Part shown: positions 25,779 through 34,885 of the stretch, one piece after another
Position numbering within the stretch: position 1 is the stretch's first letter
Layout of the letters: each line of letters starts with the position of its first letter
Assembly: GCF_012927185.1 (NCBI RefSeq)
Contig: NZ_JABBGB010000001.1
Coordinates: 1,240,001-1,304,000, forward strand
Length of the DNA: 64,000 nt
Origin: Pseudoflavitalea sp. G-6-1-2
Lineage (GTDB): Bacteria; Bacteroidota; Bacteroidia; Chitinophagales; Chitinophagaceae
Direction: 5' to 3'
Made by a program: the position numbers and the translations under genes
The notes under the pieces: model-generated
What the model saw: only the letters and a program-made list of their open reading frames with translations
Told to the model about the DNA's origin: nothing
The model's database searches: none

Positions 25779-26627
25779 ATGAGCAAAACATACGAACAAA
25801 AACAAACGATCCTCCAGGTTGAGAACCTGAGCGTGGCATACAACGGAAAAACAATTATTCAGGATATAAATTTTACTGAACGTGATACGGTACGTCCGGG
25901 TATGCAGCAGGGACAGATCATTGCTGTGCTGGGAAGATCGGGCCGGGGGAAGTCGACTCTTTTCCGAACGTTGACCGGGCTCGAAAAACCAACCACCGGG
26001 CAGGTTTTGATTCCTGATCTGGAAAAGCCGGTTGCTAACGGTATTCAGCCGGCGAAAAAAGTTTCTGAAGGAGATGTTGGTTTTGTAGATCAGAAATACA
26101 CGCTGTTCAGACATAAAACGGTTTGGCAGTCGCTGTTCTTTGCAATGCGCAGATCCGGACTCACGGATATCGAGAAGAAAGAAAAAATATTGCAGCATCT
26201 CAGCGACTGGGGACTTACTCAGTGCAGGGATCAATATCCGGTATTCCTTTCCGGCGGGCAACGTCAGCGTACAGCAATATTGGAGCAACTGCTTAGCTCA
26301 GGCTATTACATGGTGCTCGATGAGCCTTTCTCCGGGCTCGATATAGGGAATATTCAAAGTGTGAAGAAAGCTTTCCAGTGGATCAATGCGAGCCATGAGC
26401 TCCATACGATCATATTCAGTACACACGATATAGAACTTGCAGTAGAGCTGGCAGACAGCATTTACGTACTGGGATACCCGAAAGATGCTGAAGGGGTATC
26501 AGGCACAGCAGGAACCATACTCAAGCATTACGATCTGAAGTCAATGGGGCTGGCATGGAACGAGAGCTTTACAGGCGACCATCTGGAATGCGTAAAAGAG
26601 ATCAAGGAGGTGATGCTGGCATCTTAG
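25779..26627 (+). CDS. ABC transporter ATP-binding protein, NitT/TauT type
   Basis: A 282-residue ATPase with Walker A GRSGRGKST, a Q-loop region DVGFVDQKY, the signature LSGGQRQR, Walker B MVLDEPFSGLD and the switch His in FSTHDIELA. It pairs with the permease encoded 9 bp upstream. The Walker A has Arg where most relatives have Gly or Ser (GRSGRGKST), which is allowed. A C-terminal extension of about 50 residues follows the nucleotide-binding domain. It is the last gene of the cluster; DinD follows after 96 bp with its own promoter-like sequence. Confidence 0.92.
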   Translation: MSKTYEQKQTILQVENLSVAYNGKTIIQDINFTERDTVRPGMQQGQIIAVLGRSGRGKSTLFRTLTGLEKPTTGQVLIPDLEKPVANGIQPAKKVSEGDVGFVDQKYTLFRHKTVWQSLFFAMRRSGLTDIEKKEKILQHLSDWGLTQCRDQYPVFLSGGQRQRTAILEQLLSSGYYMVLDEPFSGLDIGNIQSVKKAFQWINASHELHTIIFSTHDIELAVELADSIYVLGYPKDAEGVSGTAGTILKHYDLKSMGLAWNESFTGDHLECVKEIKEVMLAS

Positions 26628-26664
26628 TAATATGCAATCAGAACGGATAAAACCAAGGCGACTC

Positions 26665-26681
26665 TATTTTTCGTATATACG
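26665..26681 (+). promoter_or_regulatory. Promoter-like TATTTTTC overlapping the palindrome CGTATATACG before dinD
   Basis: TATTTTTC (26665-26672) is one mismatch from the -7 consensus. A perfect 10-bp palindrome CGTATATACG (26672-26681) directly follows, 42 bp before the start codon. DinD is damage-inducible in Escherichia coli, so a repressor site is plausible. Confidence 0.4.
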
Positions 26682-26723
26682 TGCAGTTAAGTTTCTGGTA
26701 GTAATTACATTAAATCTTACACT

Positions 26724-27584
26724 ATGAAAAAAGAATTAATTACAGAGCTATTAGGGAAATTTGAAGCTGCATGTTATGTGATCAAGGATGTAGAATGCTG
26801 GAGTGCCCGCGACCTGCAGGACATCTTAGGATACAGTCGCTGGGAGAATTTCACAAGGGCAATTGACAAAGCCAAAAAATCATGTGAGGCCGCACTGGAA
26901 AAGGTTTCTAACCATTTTCGTGATATCACGAAAATGGTAGAGCTGGGTAGCGGATCGCAAAGGGAAATTGATGATGTTGCCCTTACCCGCTACGCCTGTT
27001 ATCTGGTTGCTCAGAATGGAGATCCTGCCAAACCTTCGATTGCATTCGCACAGACTTATTTCGCCGTTCAGACCCGCAAGCAGGAGATCATTGAACAGCG
27101 GCTTCTCGATGTTGCAAGAGTTTCGGCCCGTGAAAAACTCTCCAAGTCGGAGAAAAAGCTATCGGGGATTATTTATGAACGCGGAGTGAATGAGCAAAGT
27201 TTTGCTTCCATCAGGTCGAAAGGTGATCAGGCGCTCTTTGGTGGATTCAACACTGCCGAAATGAAGAAGAAGCTTGGTGTACCGGCTGCCAGAGCGTTGG
27301 CAGATTTTCTACCGACCCTTACCATCAAGGCCAAAGATTTCGCTACCGAACTAACTAGTCATAATGTGGTAGAAAAAGACCTGAAGGGGGAGTCGCAAAT
27401 CTCAAAGGAGCATGTTGACAACAATGTAGCGGTAAGAGACATGCTGAAAAAACGTGGAGTGAAACCCGAGGCATTACCAGCGGACGAAGATGTAAACAAG
27501 CTGAAACGCAGACTGGAGAACGATGAGAAGAAAATTCTCAAAGACACAAAGAATGCGGGTAAGAAAAAGAGCAGGCAGAAATGA
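26724..27584 (+). CDS. dinD: DNA damage-inducible protein D (DinD)
   Basis: A 286-residue protein. The N-terminal BRO-like domain is marked by ECWSARDLQDILGYSRWENF and the central part by GDPAKPSIAFAQTYFAVQTRKQE, both standard for DinD. The end is a Lys-rich tail. In Escherichia coli DinD is SOS-induced and inhibits RecA filament activities. Whether this host regulates it by DNA damage cannot be seen, but a palindrome overlaps its promoter. A strong terminator follows. It is not clearly linked to the ABC genes upstream. Confidence 0.92.
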   Translation: MKKELITELLGKFEAACYVIKDVECWSARDLQDILGYSRWENFTRAIDKAKKSCEAALEKVSNHFRDITKMVELGSGSQREIDDVALTRYACYLVAQNGDPAKPSIAFAQTYFAVQTRKQEIIEQRLLDVARVSAREKLSKSEKKLSGIIYERGVNEQSFASIRSKGDQALFGGFNTAEMKKKLGVPAARALADFLPTLTIKAKDFATELTSHNVVEKDLKGESQISKEHVDNNVAVRDMLKKRGVKPEALPADEDVNKLKRRLENDEKKILKDTKNAGKKKSRQK

Positions 27585-27598
27585 ATTTGCTGTTCTGA

Positions 27599-27634
27599 AG
27601 AGACACAAGGACTTTCTCCTTGTGTCTCTTTTTA
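27599..27634 (+). terminator. Intrinsic terminator of dinD
   Basis: A 13-bp perfect stem (27599-27611 with 27617-27629) and a 5-nt loop are followed by TTTTTATTT. Confidence 0.93.
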
Positions 27635-27696
27635 TTTACAAAGGGATTCTTGCTTCAACCGAAACTACCCAGGTTGCAATTTTGTATCTTCATCGT

Positions 27697-28128
27697 ATGC
27701 CACTCAACATCCGATCTGTAAATCCGGAAGACGTTCAAATAATCTACACCTTCATCTGCGATCTCGAAGAAACCACCTTCGACTATGAACGCTTCAAACA
27801 GCTATACCTGCAAAACATAGCAGAGGAAAATCATATTTATCTGGTGGCTGAAGAAAATTCGAAAGTAATCGGCTATCTCAGTTGTCATGGTCAGAACCTC
27901 CTCCATCATCTCGGTATGGTCTTTGAAATTCAGGAGATGTTTGTTGATGCTGGCCAACGGGGAAAAGGCATTGGCCGCAAACTTGTTTCTGAGCTTGAAA
28001 ATCGTTTGCGGGATCGGGAATGCTGTGGTGTCGAAGTCAGTTCAAATGCTACCAGAACTGCTACTCACGAATTCTATGTCTCATGCGGCTTCAAAAAAAG
28101 CCATTTTAAGTTTACCAAAGCATACTAG
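27697..28128 (+). CDS. GNAT family N-acetyltransferase
   Basis: A 143-residue GNAT. The start at 27697 leaves out an upstream extension that would run through the dinD terminator. MFVDAGQRGKGIGRKLVSELE is motif A with the acetyl-CoA pyrophosphate loop, and EFYVSCGFKKSHFKF is motif B and the end. The start PLNIRSVNPEDVQIIYTFICDLEE is typical of PaiA/RimI-like small-molecule acetyltransferases. CAATTTTG at 27677-27684, one mismatch from the -7 element, lies 12 bp before the ATG. The substrate is unknown. It is a lone gene between dinD and the suf operon. Confidence 0.88.
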   Translation: MPLNIRSVNPEDVQIIYTFICDLEETTFDYERFKQLYLQNIAEENHIYLVAEENSKVIGYLSCHGQNLLHHLGMVFEIQEMFVDAGQRGKGIGRKLVSELENRLRDRECCGVEVSSNATRTATHEFYVSCGFKKSHFKFTKAY

Positions 28129-28331
28129 GCCTTTTACCCCGGATTTTACCTCAAGTAAGATTGCATTTTATTGTAAATCAATCTTTTGAATTGTATTTTT
28201 CTTCAGTGACCCTGCTTTCTTCCCTGTAATAATCCTATATCCTGCCTCCGGCTGCATTTGTTCAAATCTGCCATATTTGACCAAACTGCCAGAAACTCTG
28301 CATTTCCGCTCCAAACCCCAAATTTTGGGTG

Positions 28332-28339
28332 TACTTTTG
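28332..28339 (+). promoter_or_regulatory. -7 element TACTTTTG, likely promoter of the suf operon
   Basis: TACTTTTG fits the consensus and lies 182 bp before the first suf gene, leaving a long leader. The gap 28129-28521 has no supported gene; an 82-codon frame at 28277-28525 shows no family features. I see no clear Fur or IscR site. Confidence 0.5.
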
Positions 28340-28521
28340 TGGGCTAAAATCTGCCTGGCCGCTCCGGCATTTGCGAGATCGGAAATTTTTCAGGCGGGAT
28401 GTTTGTTTGCTATTGTAAATCAGGAAGATACCGCATTATGGACAATTCCTCAGAAGGGAACCAAACCCTCCCGATATTGTTATATATGCACATCAGGTCC
28501 TAAACTCACAATCAAAAGAAC

Positions 28522-28848
28522 ATGATTACTATCTCTGAAAATGCTAAAACATATATCCATCAATTGATGGAAAAGGAAGGTCATCCCGGCGACAGCTTTG
28601 TACGTGTAGGCGTGAAAGGCGGAGGTTGCTCCGGATTGGCTTATGAAATGAAATTCGACCACGAAATGCGTGAGAACGATCAGGTTTTTGAAGACAAAGG
28701 CGTGAAATTGGTAGTGGAAATGAAAAGCCTCCTCTATCTGTATGGTACCGAACTGGATTACTCCGGCGGTCTCAACGGCAAAGGTCTTCACTTCAATAAC
28801 CCGAATGCATCGAGAACCTGCGCCTGTGGCGAAAGCTTTGCTGTATAA
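28522..28848 (+). CDS. A-type iron-sulfur carrier (SufA/ErpA/IscA family)
   Basis: A 108-residue protein with the three conserved cysteines of A-type carriers: one in [14 protein letters not shown] and two in [10 protein letters not shown] at the end. A-type carriers take clusters from the SufBCD scaffold and pass them to target apoproteins. It is the first gene of a suf operon with B, C, D, S, E and a DUF59 protein, so it is the carrier of that system. Its fold ends with the normal CxCG motif. The leader before it is long and could carry control. Confidence 0.92.
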   Translation: MITISENAKTYIHQLMEKEGHPGDSFVRVGVKGGGCSGLAYEMKFDHEMRENDQVFEDKGVKLVVEMKSLLYLYGTELDYSGGLNGKGLHFNNPNASRTCACGESFAV

Positions 28849-28883
28849 TACAGCCCCGAAATAACATACACCCTGAAAAAATT

Positions 28884-30329
28884 ATGAGCACAGATTTAGA
28901 TATTTTAAAAGATGTTTCCACGGAAGAGTACAAGTACGGCTTTACCACGGACATCGAAATGGAAATTGCACCCGTAGGGTTGAACGAAGACATCGTGAGG
29001 TACATTTCACAGAAGAAGAATGAACCGGAGTGGATGCTGGAATACCGTCTCAAAGCGCTCCGTCACTTTCTGAAACTGGAGATGCCCACCTGGCAGAACT
29101 TCGAACTGCCTCCTATCGACTTCCAGGCTATATCTTATTATGCAGCGCCTAAAAAGCAAGTAAAGCTTAATAGTCTCGATGAAGTAGATCCTGAACTGCT
29201 GGCCACTTTCGAGAAGCTTGGTATCCCGCTCTCCGAACAGAAATTGCTGAGCGGCGTTGCTGTGGATGCTGTATTCGACAGTGTTTCCGTAGCCACCACC
29301 TTCAAAGAAAAACTGAAAGAAGTAGGTGTGATCTTCTGCTCTTTCAGCGATGCCGTTCGCGAGCATCCTGAACTGGTTCAGAAATACCTGGGAAGCGTTG
29401 TTCCTTACACAGATAACATTTTCTCTGCACTCAATGCAGCAGTAGTATCAGACGGATCATTCGTATACATTCCAAAAGGCGTGCGCTGCCCGATGGAACT
29501 GAGCACATACTTCCGTATCAATGCACAGAATACCGGCCAGTTCGAGCGTACCCTCATCATAGCCGATGAAGGCAGCTACGTTAGCTACCTCGAAGGTTGT
29601 ACTGCTCCTATGCGCGACGAAAATCAACTGCATGCAGCAGTAGTGGAACTGATCGCAATGGAAAATGCAGAGATCAAATACTCTACCGTTCAGAACTGGT
29701 ATCCTGGTGATAAAGATGGTAAAGGTGGTATCTACAACTTCGTTACCAAACGTGGTATCTGCAAAGGCGATAACTCAAAGATCAGCTGGACGCAGGTTGA
29801 AACCGGATCGAGCATCACCTGGAAATATCCAAGTGTAATTCTCAAAGGTGATAACTCAACCGGAGAATTCTACTCTGTAGCACTCACCAAGAACAAACAA
29901 ATTGCCGACACAGGTACTAAAATGTACCATATCGGAAAGAATACACGCAGCCGCATCATTTCAAAAGGTATCTCTGCCGGAGAAGGACAGAACAGTTACC
30001 GCGGACTGGTACAGATTGGAAACAGCGCAGAGAATGCCCGCAACTTCACCCAGTGTGATTCGTTGCTGATCGGCGATCAGTGCGGAGCGCATACTTTCCC
30101 TTACATCGAATCGAAGAACAACAGCTCCATGATCGAGCACGAGGCTACCACCTCCAAGATCGGTGAAGACCAGATCTTCTATCTCAATCAGCGTGGCATC
30201 GATACCGAAAAGGCAGTAGCGCTCATCGTAAACGGATATGCGAAAGAAGTGCTCAATCAGCTCCCCATGGAATTTGCCGTGGAAGCACAGAAGCTTCTCG
30301 CCATCTCACTCGAAGGCAGCGTAGGATAA
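28884..30329 (+). CDS. sufB: Fe-S cluster assembly scaffold SufB
   Basis: A 481-residue protein of normal SufB length. [38 protein letters not shown] and later [20 protein letters not shown] mark the family; the beta-helix core is rich in short strands. SufB forms the scaffold with SufC2 and SufD, on which the cluster is built from SufS-derived sulfide. The second Cys-containing motif ([17 protein letters not shown]) includes the site used for cluster assembly. It starts 35 bp after the A-type carrier. Confidence 0.96.
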   Translation: MSTDLDILKDVSTEEYKYGFTTDIEMEIAPVGLNEDIVRYISQKKNEPEWMLEYRLKALRHFLKLEMPTWQNFELPPIDFQAISYYAAPKKQVKLNSLDEVDPELLATFEKLGIPLSEQKLLSGVAVDAVFDSVSVATTFKEKLKEVGVIFCSFSDAVREHPELVQKYLGSVVPYTDNIFSALNAAVVSDGSFVYIPKGVRCPMELSTYFRINAQNTGQFERTLIIADEGSYVSYLEGCTAPMRDENQLHAAVVELIAMENAEIKYSTVQNWYPGDKDGKGGIYNFVTKRGICKGDNSKISWTQVETGSSITWKYPSVILKGDNSTGEFYSVALTKNKQIADTGTKMYHIGKNTRSRIISKGISAGEGQNSYRGLVQIGNSAENARNFTQCDSLLIGDQCGAHTFPYIESKNNSSMIEHEATTSKIGEDQIFYLNQRGIDTEKAVALIVNGYAKEVLNQLPMEFAVEAQKLLAISLEGSVG

Positions 30330-30381
30330 CACAACACAACAAAATATACCCAGAGACATAATAAAACACAATAAAGCAATC

Positions 30382-31146
30382 ATGTTAAGTATAAAAAATC
30401 TGAAGGCTTCTGTAGATGACAAGGAGATTCTGAAAGGACTGGACCTCGAAGTAAAAGCAGGAGAAGTACACGCCATCATGGGACCTAACGGTTCAGGCAA
30501 AAGTACCCTCGCTTCAGTACTCGCAGGAAAAGACAATTATGAAGTAACAGGAGGTCAGGTAACCTTTGATGGCAAAGACCTGATGGATATGAGCCCCGAA
30601 GACCGTGCAAGAGCAGGTCTCTTCCTCGCTTTCCAATACCCTGTAGAAATTCCGGGTGTTTCCAACATCAACTTCCTCAAAACCGCCATGAACGAAGTGC
30701 GGGCTTACAATAATCTTCCTCCTATCGAAGCAAAGGAATTCCTGCGCATGATGAAGGAAAAACAAAAACTGGTTGAATTCGATTCAGCACTCGCTAACCG
30801 CTCCCTCAACGAAGGGTTCTCCGGTGGTGAGAAGAAAAGAAACGAGATCTTCCAACTGGCAATGCTCGAACCAAAACTGTCTATCCTCGACGAAACAGAT
30901 TCTGGTTTGGATATCGACGCGCTCCGCATTGTTTCACGCGGTGTGAACAAACTCCGTTCAGGAAAGAATGCATTTATCCTCATTACCCACTATCAGCGTC
31001 TGCTGGAGTACATCGTGCCAGACTATGTTCACGTACTGTACAACGGACAGATTGTGAAATCCGGTACTAAAGAACTGGCACTGGAACTCGAAGAAAAAGG
31101 GTACGATTGGCTGAAAGAATCTGCACCAGCTGCAAGCTTCCACTAA
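30382..31146 (+). CDS. sufC: Fe-S cluster assembly ATPase SufC
   Basis: A 254-residue ABC-type ATPase without membrane partner: Walker A GPNGSGKST, signature FSGGEKKRNEI, Walker B LSILDETDSGLDID and switch His in LITHYQR. The SGGEKKRNE signature and ETDSGLD loop are diagnostic of SufC. It drives conformational change of SufB and SufD to expose the assembly site. It lies 52 bp after sufB and 48 bp before sufD. Confidence 0.97.
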   Translation: MLSIKNLKASVDDKEILKGLDLEVKAGEVHAIMGPNGSGKSTLASVLAGKDNYEVTGGQVTFDGKDLMDMSPEDRARAGLFLAFQYPVEIPGVSNINFLKTAMNEVRAYNNLPPIEAKEFLRMMKEKQKLVEFDSALANRSLNEGFSGGEKKRNEIFQLAMLEPKLSILDETDSGLDIDALRIVSRGVNKLRSGKNAFILITHYQRLLEYIVPDYVHVLYNGQIVKSGTKELALELEEKGYDWLKESAPAASFH

Positions 31147-31194
31147 TCAGGAGTGATAATTGAAAACAACCTATTCGCAGTACGCTGCGATTAA

Positions 31195-32526
31195 ATGATC
31201 GGAATGGAAAATACGGCCACACAAATCATCAACTCGTTATACGACCAGTGCATTGCAGACTTCGAAGTGCGCAGCAATACTGCTGAGCCCGAAGCCCTCA
31301 CTGCCTTGCGTCAGAAAGGATTTCAAAATTTCAAGAAAGCAGGCTTCCCCTCCAATAAGGTGGAAGACTGGAAATACGTTAACCTCACACCGTTTCTGAA
31401 AGAATCTTTTGCTACGGCTACCGAAGAAGAACTGGTAGAAGTGCCTGAGTCTGTAATCAAAAACGCAGCCATCCCTCACCTCGATGTATGGACCATCGTA
31501 CTGGTGAACGGCGTGTTCAGAAAAGATCTTTCCGATACAGTTAATCAGGAAGGCGTGTTTGTTCTTCCGATTCTGGAAGCAGCATCCAGACCTGCCTTTC
31601 AAAAACACTTCGGTACATATACCGATCTCGCGAAGAATCACTTTGCAGCAGTGAACACTGCGCTCTTCCGCGATGGACTCTTTATCGAAATAAAGAACAA
31701 TGCCATTGTTGAAAAGCCTATTCATGTACTGCATATCAATACGGCCAATGAGCCACTGTTTCTGCAGCCCCGCAGCCTGTATGTTGTTGGTGTGAGCGCC
31801 AACGGCAGCATCATCGAGAGTTTTGTGAATGCAGGGGCCAATGCCAATGTATTCGTTAACAATGTTGCAGAGATCTTTGTAGCGGAGAATGCTAATCTGC
31901 ATCATTACTATATTCAGGCTGGTTCTGAGAAGAACCGCTATGTGCATCATACAGAAGTGTACCAGCAGCAAAACAGTGTGTACAATAACTACAAGGCATC
32001 ATTCCCGGGAACAAGCCTGCTGCGCAATAACCTCAACATTGCGCTCGACGGTGAGAACGTGGAAAGCCATCTGTACGGATTGTACCTCAGTGGCGGCCAT
32101 CAGCTGGTAGACAATCATACCATCGTTGACCACCGCAAGCCACATTGCCAGAGCAACGAATTGTATAAAGGTGTGATGAAAGATGAATCCACCGGCGTTT
32201 TCAACGGTAAGATCTTTGTTCGCAAAGACGCGCAGAAAACAAATGCCTTCCAGCAGAACAATAACCTGATGCTTGGCAGAAAAGCCGTTGTTGATTCTAA
32301 ACCACAACTGGAAATTTTTGCCGACGATGTAAAATGCTCCCACGGTTCAACAGTTGGTCAGTTCAATGCCGATGCATTGTTCTACCTCAAGAGCCGCGGT
32401 ATCGGCGAGGAGAAAGCACGTGCTCTTCTCGTACATGCGTTTGCTTTTGATGTAACGGAAAAGATCCCCCTTGCAGAAGTGCAGGATCATATCAATCACC
32501 TGATCGAAGAAGGTCTGAAAGCTTAA
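31195..32526 (+). CDS. sufD: Fe-S cluster assembly protein SufD
   Basis: A 443-residue SufD from ATG 31195; an in-frame ATG at 31204 would also fit. FPSNKVEDWKYVNLTPFL near residue 50 is typical, as are DVKCSHGSTVGQFNADALFYLKSRGI and EEKARALLVHAFAFDV near the end. It heterodimerises with SufB. The DVKCSHGSTVG motif contains the conserved Cys/His pair that takes part in cluster formation. The next gene, sufS, starts 3 bp after the stop. Confidence 0.96.
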   Translation: MIGMENTATQIINSLYDQCIADFEVRSNTAEPEALTALRQKGFQNFKKAGFPSNKVEDWKYVNLTPFLKESFATATEEELVEVPESVIKNAAIPHLDVWTIVLVNGVFRKDLSDTVNQEGVFVLPILEAASRPAFQKHFGTYTDLAKNHFAAVNTALFRDGLFIEIKNNAIVEKPIHVLHINTANEPLFLQPRSLYVVGVSANGSIIESFVNAGANANVFVNNVAEIFVAENANLHHYYIQAGSEKNRYVHHTEVYQQQNSVYNNYKASFPGTSLLRNNLNIALDGENVESHLYGLYLSGGHQLVDNHTIVDHRKPHCQSNELYKGVMKDESTGVFNGKIFVRKDAQKTNAFQQNNNLMLGRKAVVDSKPQLEIFADDVKCSHGSTVGQFNADALFYLKSRGIGEEKARALLVHAFAFDVTEKIPLAEVQDHINHLIEEGLKA

Positions 32527-32529
32527 ATC

Positions 32530-33783
32530 ATGAGCGCTACTTCAACTATATCACCTGCTGTACTCGACGTTGAAAAGATCCGGAAAGATTTTCCGATTCT
32601 CTCAACCATGGTGCATGGCAAACCTTTGGTGTATCTCGATAATGCGGCTACTTCTCAGAAGCCGCTCAGTGTAATCAAGGCCATCGAGCATTATTACACG
32701 CATGAGAACAGCAATATCCATCGCGGCGTACACTTCCTCAGCCAGCGTGCTACGGAAGCTTATGAAGTGAGCAGGAAAAAAGTAGCAAAGTTCATCAATG
32801 CCCCACACGATTATGAGTGCCTTTTCGTAAAAGGAACCACCGATGGCATCAACCTGGTTGCGTACAGCTATGGCAAACAGTTTGTAAAAGAAGGCGATAC
32901 CATTATCATCTCGGCCATGGAACATCACTCCAATATTGTTCCCTGGCAGATTTTGTGTGAAGACCGTAAAGCCAATCTGAAAGTGATCCCCATCAATGAG
33001 AAGGGAGAGCTGAAGATGGATGAATACAAAAAAATGCTGGCAGAAGACAAGAACGTGAAACTCGTTTCTGTCTGCTGGATCTCCAACTCACTTGGAACCA
33101 TCAATCCGGTGAAAGAGATCATTGCTCTGGCGCATGAGAAAGGCATTCCGGTAATGCTCGATGCTGCGCAGGCTGTTCAGCATATTGTAGTAGATGTGCA
33201 GGATCTCGATGTAGACTTCCTCACATTCTCCGGTCACAAACTCTACGGACCTACAGGAAGTGGCATCCTTTACGGTAAGGAAAAATGGCTGAATGCAATG
33301 CCTCCTTATCAGGGTGGCGGAGACATGATCAAACACGTTACATTCGAGAAAACTACCTATAACGAACTGCCCTTCAAATTCGAGGCAGGCACTCCAAATA
33401 TTGAAGCCGGCATCTGTATCAGTGCAGGTATCGATTATCTCAACGGGCTGGGTATTGAAGTGGTTGCTCAGTATGAGCACGAACTGCTTGAATACGTAAC
33501 GGCGAAACTGCTGGAAATTCCGGGGCTTCGCATCATCGGAACAGCCGATCAGAAAACAAGTGTGGTTTCTTTCTTCGTCGACGGAACCCATCCTTCTGAT
33601 ATCGGCATCCTGCTCGATAAAATGGGAATCGCTGTGAGAACAGGTCACCACTGTACGCAGCCTCTCATGGAGATCTTTGGTATCCCCGGCACTGTAAGGG
33701 CCAGCCTTGCATTCTGCAATACTAAACAGGAAATGGATCAGCTGGTAGAAGGCGTTAAACGCGCAGTATCCATGCTGTTGTAA
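32530..33783 (+). CDS. sufS: Cysteine desulfurase SufS
   Basis: A 417-residue PLP enzyme. The Schiff-base Lys is in FLTFSGHKLYGPTG and the active-site Cys in VRTGHHCTQPLME. HHSNIVPW and the PYQGGGDMI loop also identify group II desulfurases. It converts cysteine to alanine and forms the persulfide that SufE collects. Its length and ending are normal. It overlaps neither neighbour but is spaced 3 bp and 17 bp from them, so translation is probably coupled. Confidence 0.97.
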   Translation: MSATSTISPAVLDVEKIRKDFPILSTMVHGKPLVYLDNAATSQKPLSVIKAIEHYYTHENSNIHRGVHFLSQRATEAYEVSRKKVAKFINAPHDYECLFVKGTTDGINLVAYSYGKQFVKEGDTIIISAMEHHSNIVPWQILCEDRKANLKVIPINEKGELKMDEYKKMLAEDKNVKLVSVCWISNSLGTINPVKEIIALAHEKGIPVMLDAAQAVQHIVVDVQDLDVDFLTFSGHKLYGPTGSGILYGKEKWLNAMPPYQGGGDMIKHVTFEKTTYNELPFKFEAGTPNIEAGICISAGIDYLNGLGIEVVAQYEHELLEYVTAKLLEIPGLRIIGTADQKTSVVSFFVDGTHPSDIGILLDKMGIAVRTGHHCTQPLMEIFGIPGTVRASLAFCNTKQEMDQLVEGVKRAVSMLL

Positions 33784-33800
33784 TTTCCGGATAATTGAAT

Positions 33801-34223
33801 ATGACCATCAACGAAATACAGGACGAGCTCATAGACGAATTTCAAATGTTCACAGACTGGATGGAAAAGTATGAATACATCATCCAGATGGGGAAAGATC
33901 TGCCACTGATCAGTGAACAATACAAACAGGATGATAACCTCATCCGCGGCTGCCAGTCGAGAGTATGGCTTCATGCAGATTACAAAGATGGTAAAGTGCT
34001 CTTCACGGCAGACAGCGATGCCATTATCACCAAAGGGCTGGTGAGTATGGTGGTAAGAGTACTGAGCGATCATACACCTTCCGAAATCGCCGGCGCTGAA
34101 CTGTACTTTGTAGACAAGATCGGATTACGCGAGCATCTCTCTGTAACCCGCTCCAATGGCCTGCTGAGCATGATCAAACAAATGAAACTGTATGCAGTGG
34201 CCCTGCAATCACAGGAGAAGTAA
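33801..34223 (+). CDS. sufE: Sulfur acceptor protein SufE
   Basis: A 140-residue protein from ATG 33801 (a TTG lies two codons upstream). LIRGCQSRVWLHADY holds the active Cys, and DLPLISEQYKQDDN before it is the usual lead-in. SufE takes sulfur from SufS and passes it to SufB. It sits between sufS and a DUF59 gene with 17- and 25-bp gaps. Confidence 0.95.
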   Translation: MTINEIQDELIDEFQMFTDWMEKYEYIIQMGKDLPLISEQYKQDDNLIRGCQSRVWLHADYKDGKVLFTADSDAIITKGLVSMVVRVLSDHTPSEIAGAELYFVDKIGLREHLSVTRSNGLLSMIKQMKLYAVALQSQEK

Positions 34224-34248
34224 GATTCATTTTTCAACCTGCACTACT

Positions 34249-34563
34249 ATGCTGAACAAGCAACAAATAGAAGAAGAAATTTACAACAGGCTCCGCACGG
34301 TGTTCGATCCGGAAATTCCGGTGAATATCGTAGAGCTCGGATTGATCTACGGAGTAGAAATCAATGACGGCGGATACGTTAATTTGACGATGACACTCAC
34401 TGCGCCTGCTTGTCCGGTTGCCGGTGAGATTGTGCGCGAAGTTGATGAAAAGATCAGAGAAGTGGAAGGAGTAACCGACGCAAACGTGATGCTGACTTTT
34501 GATCCTGCATGGACCAAAGACAGAATGAGCGAAGAAGCGAAGCTGGAGCTGGGCTTTTTGTAA
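34249..34563 (+). CDS. DUF59/MIP18 family Fe-S assembly protein (SufT-like)
   Basis: A 104-residue protein from ATG 34249 (an upstream in-frame ATG overlaps sufE). VFDPEIPVNIVELGLIYG is the DUF59 hallmark, and MTLTAPACPVAGEIVREV carries the conserved Cys. FDPAWTKDRMSEEAKLELGFL is the standard end. Such proteins (SufT, MIP18 family) help deliver clusters late in assembly. It is the last gene of the suf operon and is followed by an intrinsic terminator. Confidence 0.92.
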   Translation: MLNKQQIEEEIYNRLRTVFDPEIPVNIVELGLIYGVEINDGGYVNLTMTLTAPACPVAGEIVREVDEKIREVEGVTDANVMLTFDPAWTKDRMSEEAKLELGFL

Positions 34564-34595
34564 GAAACGCATTTCGACTTACTGATAAAAAATTG

Positions 34596-34621
34596 AATGA
34601 CCGGTATTCCGGTCATTTTTG
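34596..34621 (+). terminator. Intrinsic terminator of the suf operon
   Basis: AATGACCGG (34596-34604) pairs perfectly with 34609-34617 around TATT, followed by TTTTTG. The rest of the gap to 34886 contains only a weak GGGCCTATC/GATAGACCC hairpin near 34650 without a T run. Confidence 0.9.
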
Positions 34622-34885
34622 TTTTAATAAAGTCTGTGTAAACAAAGAGGGCCTATCAACTGATAGACCCTCGAAACACAACCTCTATACTGAGAGACAC
34701 AACCATATATGAACACAAACTTTATTCTTTAATTGAAGCACCGGGACATTCCTCCATCTTTCGTTTTATCTTCCCAGATATGCATTCATTCTCTTCAATC
34801 CCGGTGCTGACTTGCGCTTGCTTCCTATTTGTTCAATCTTACTGCTAAACTTTATTGCGTTTCTATTCTTGCTAACCCTTTGTTC

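Noticed and set aside
28277-28525. 82-codon open frame before the suf operon
   Set aside because: It overlaps the likely promoter and the first codons of the carrier gene, and its composition is unlike the neighbours.
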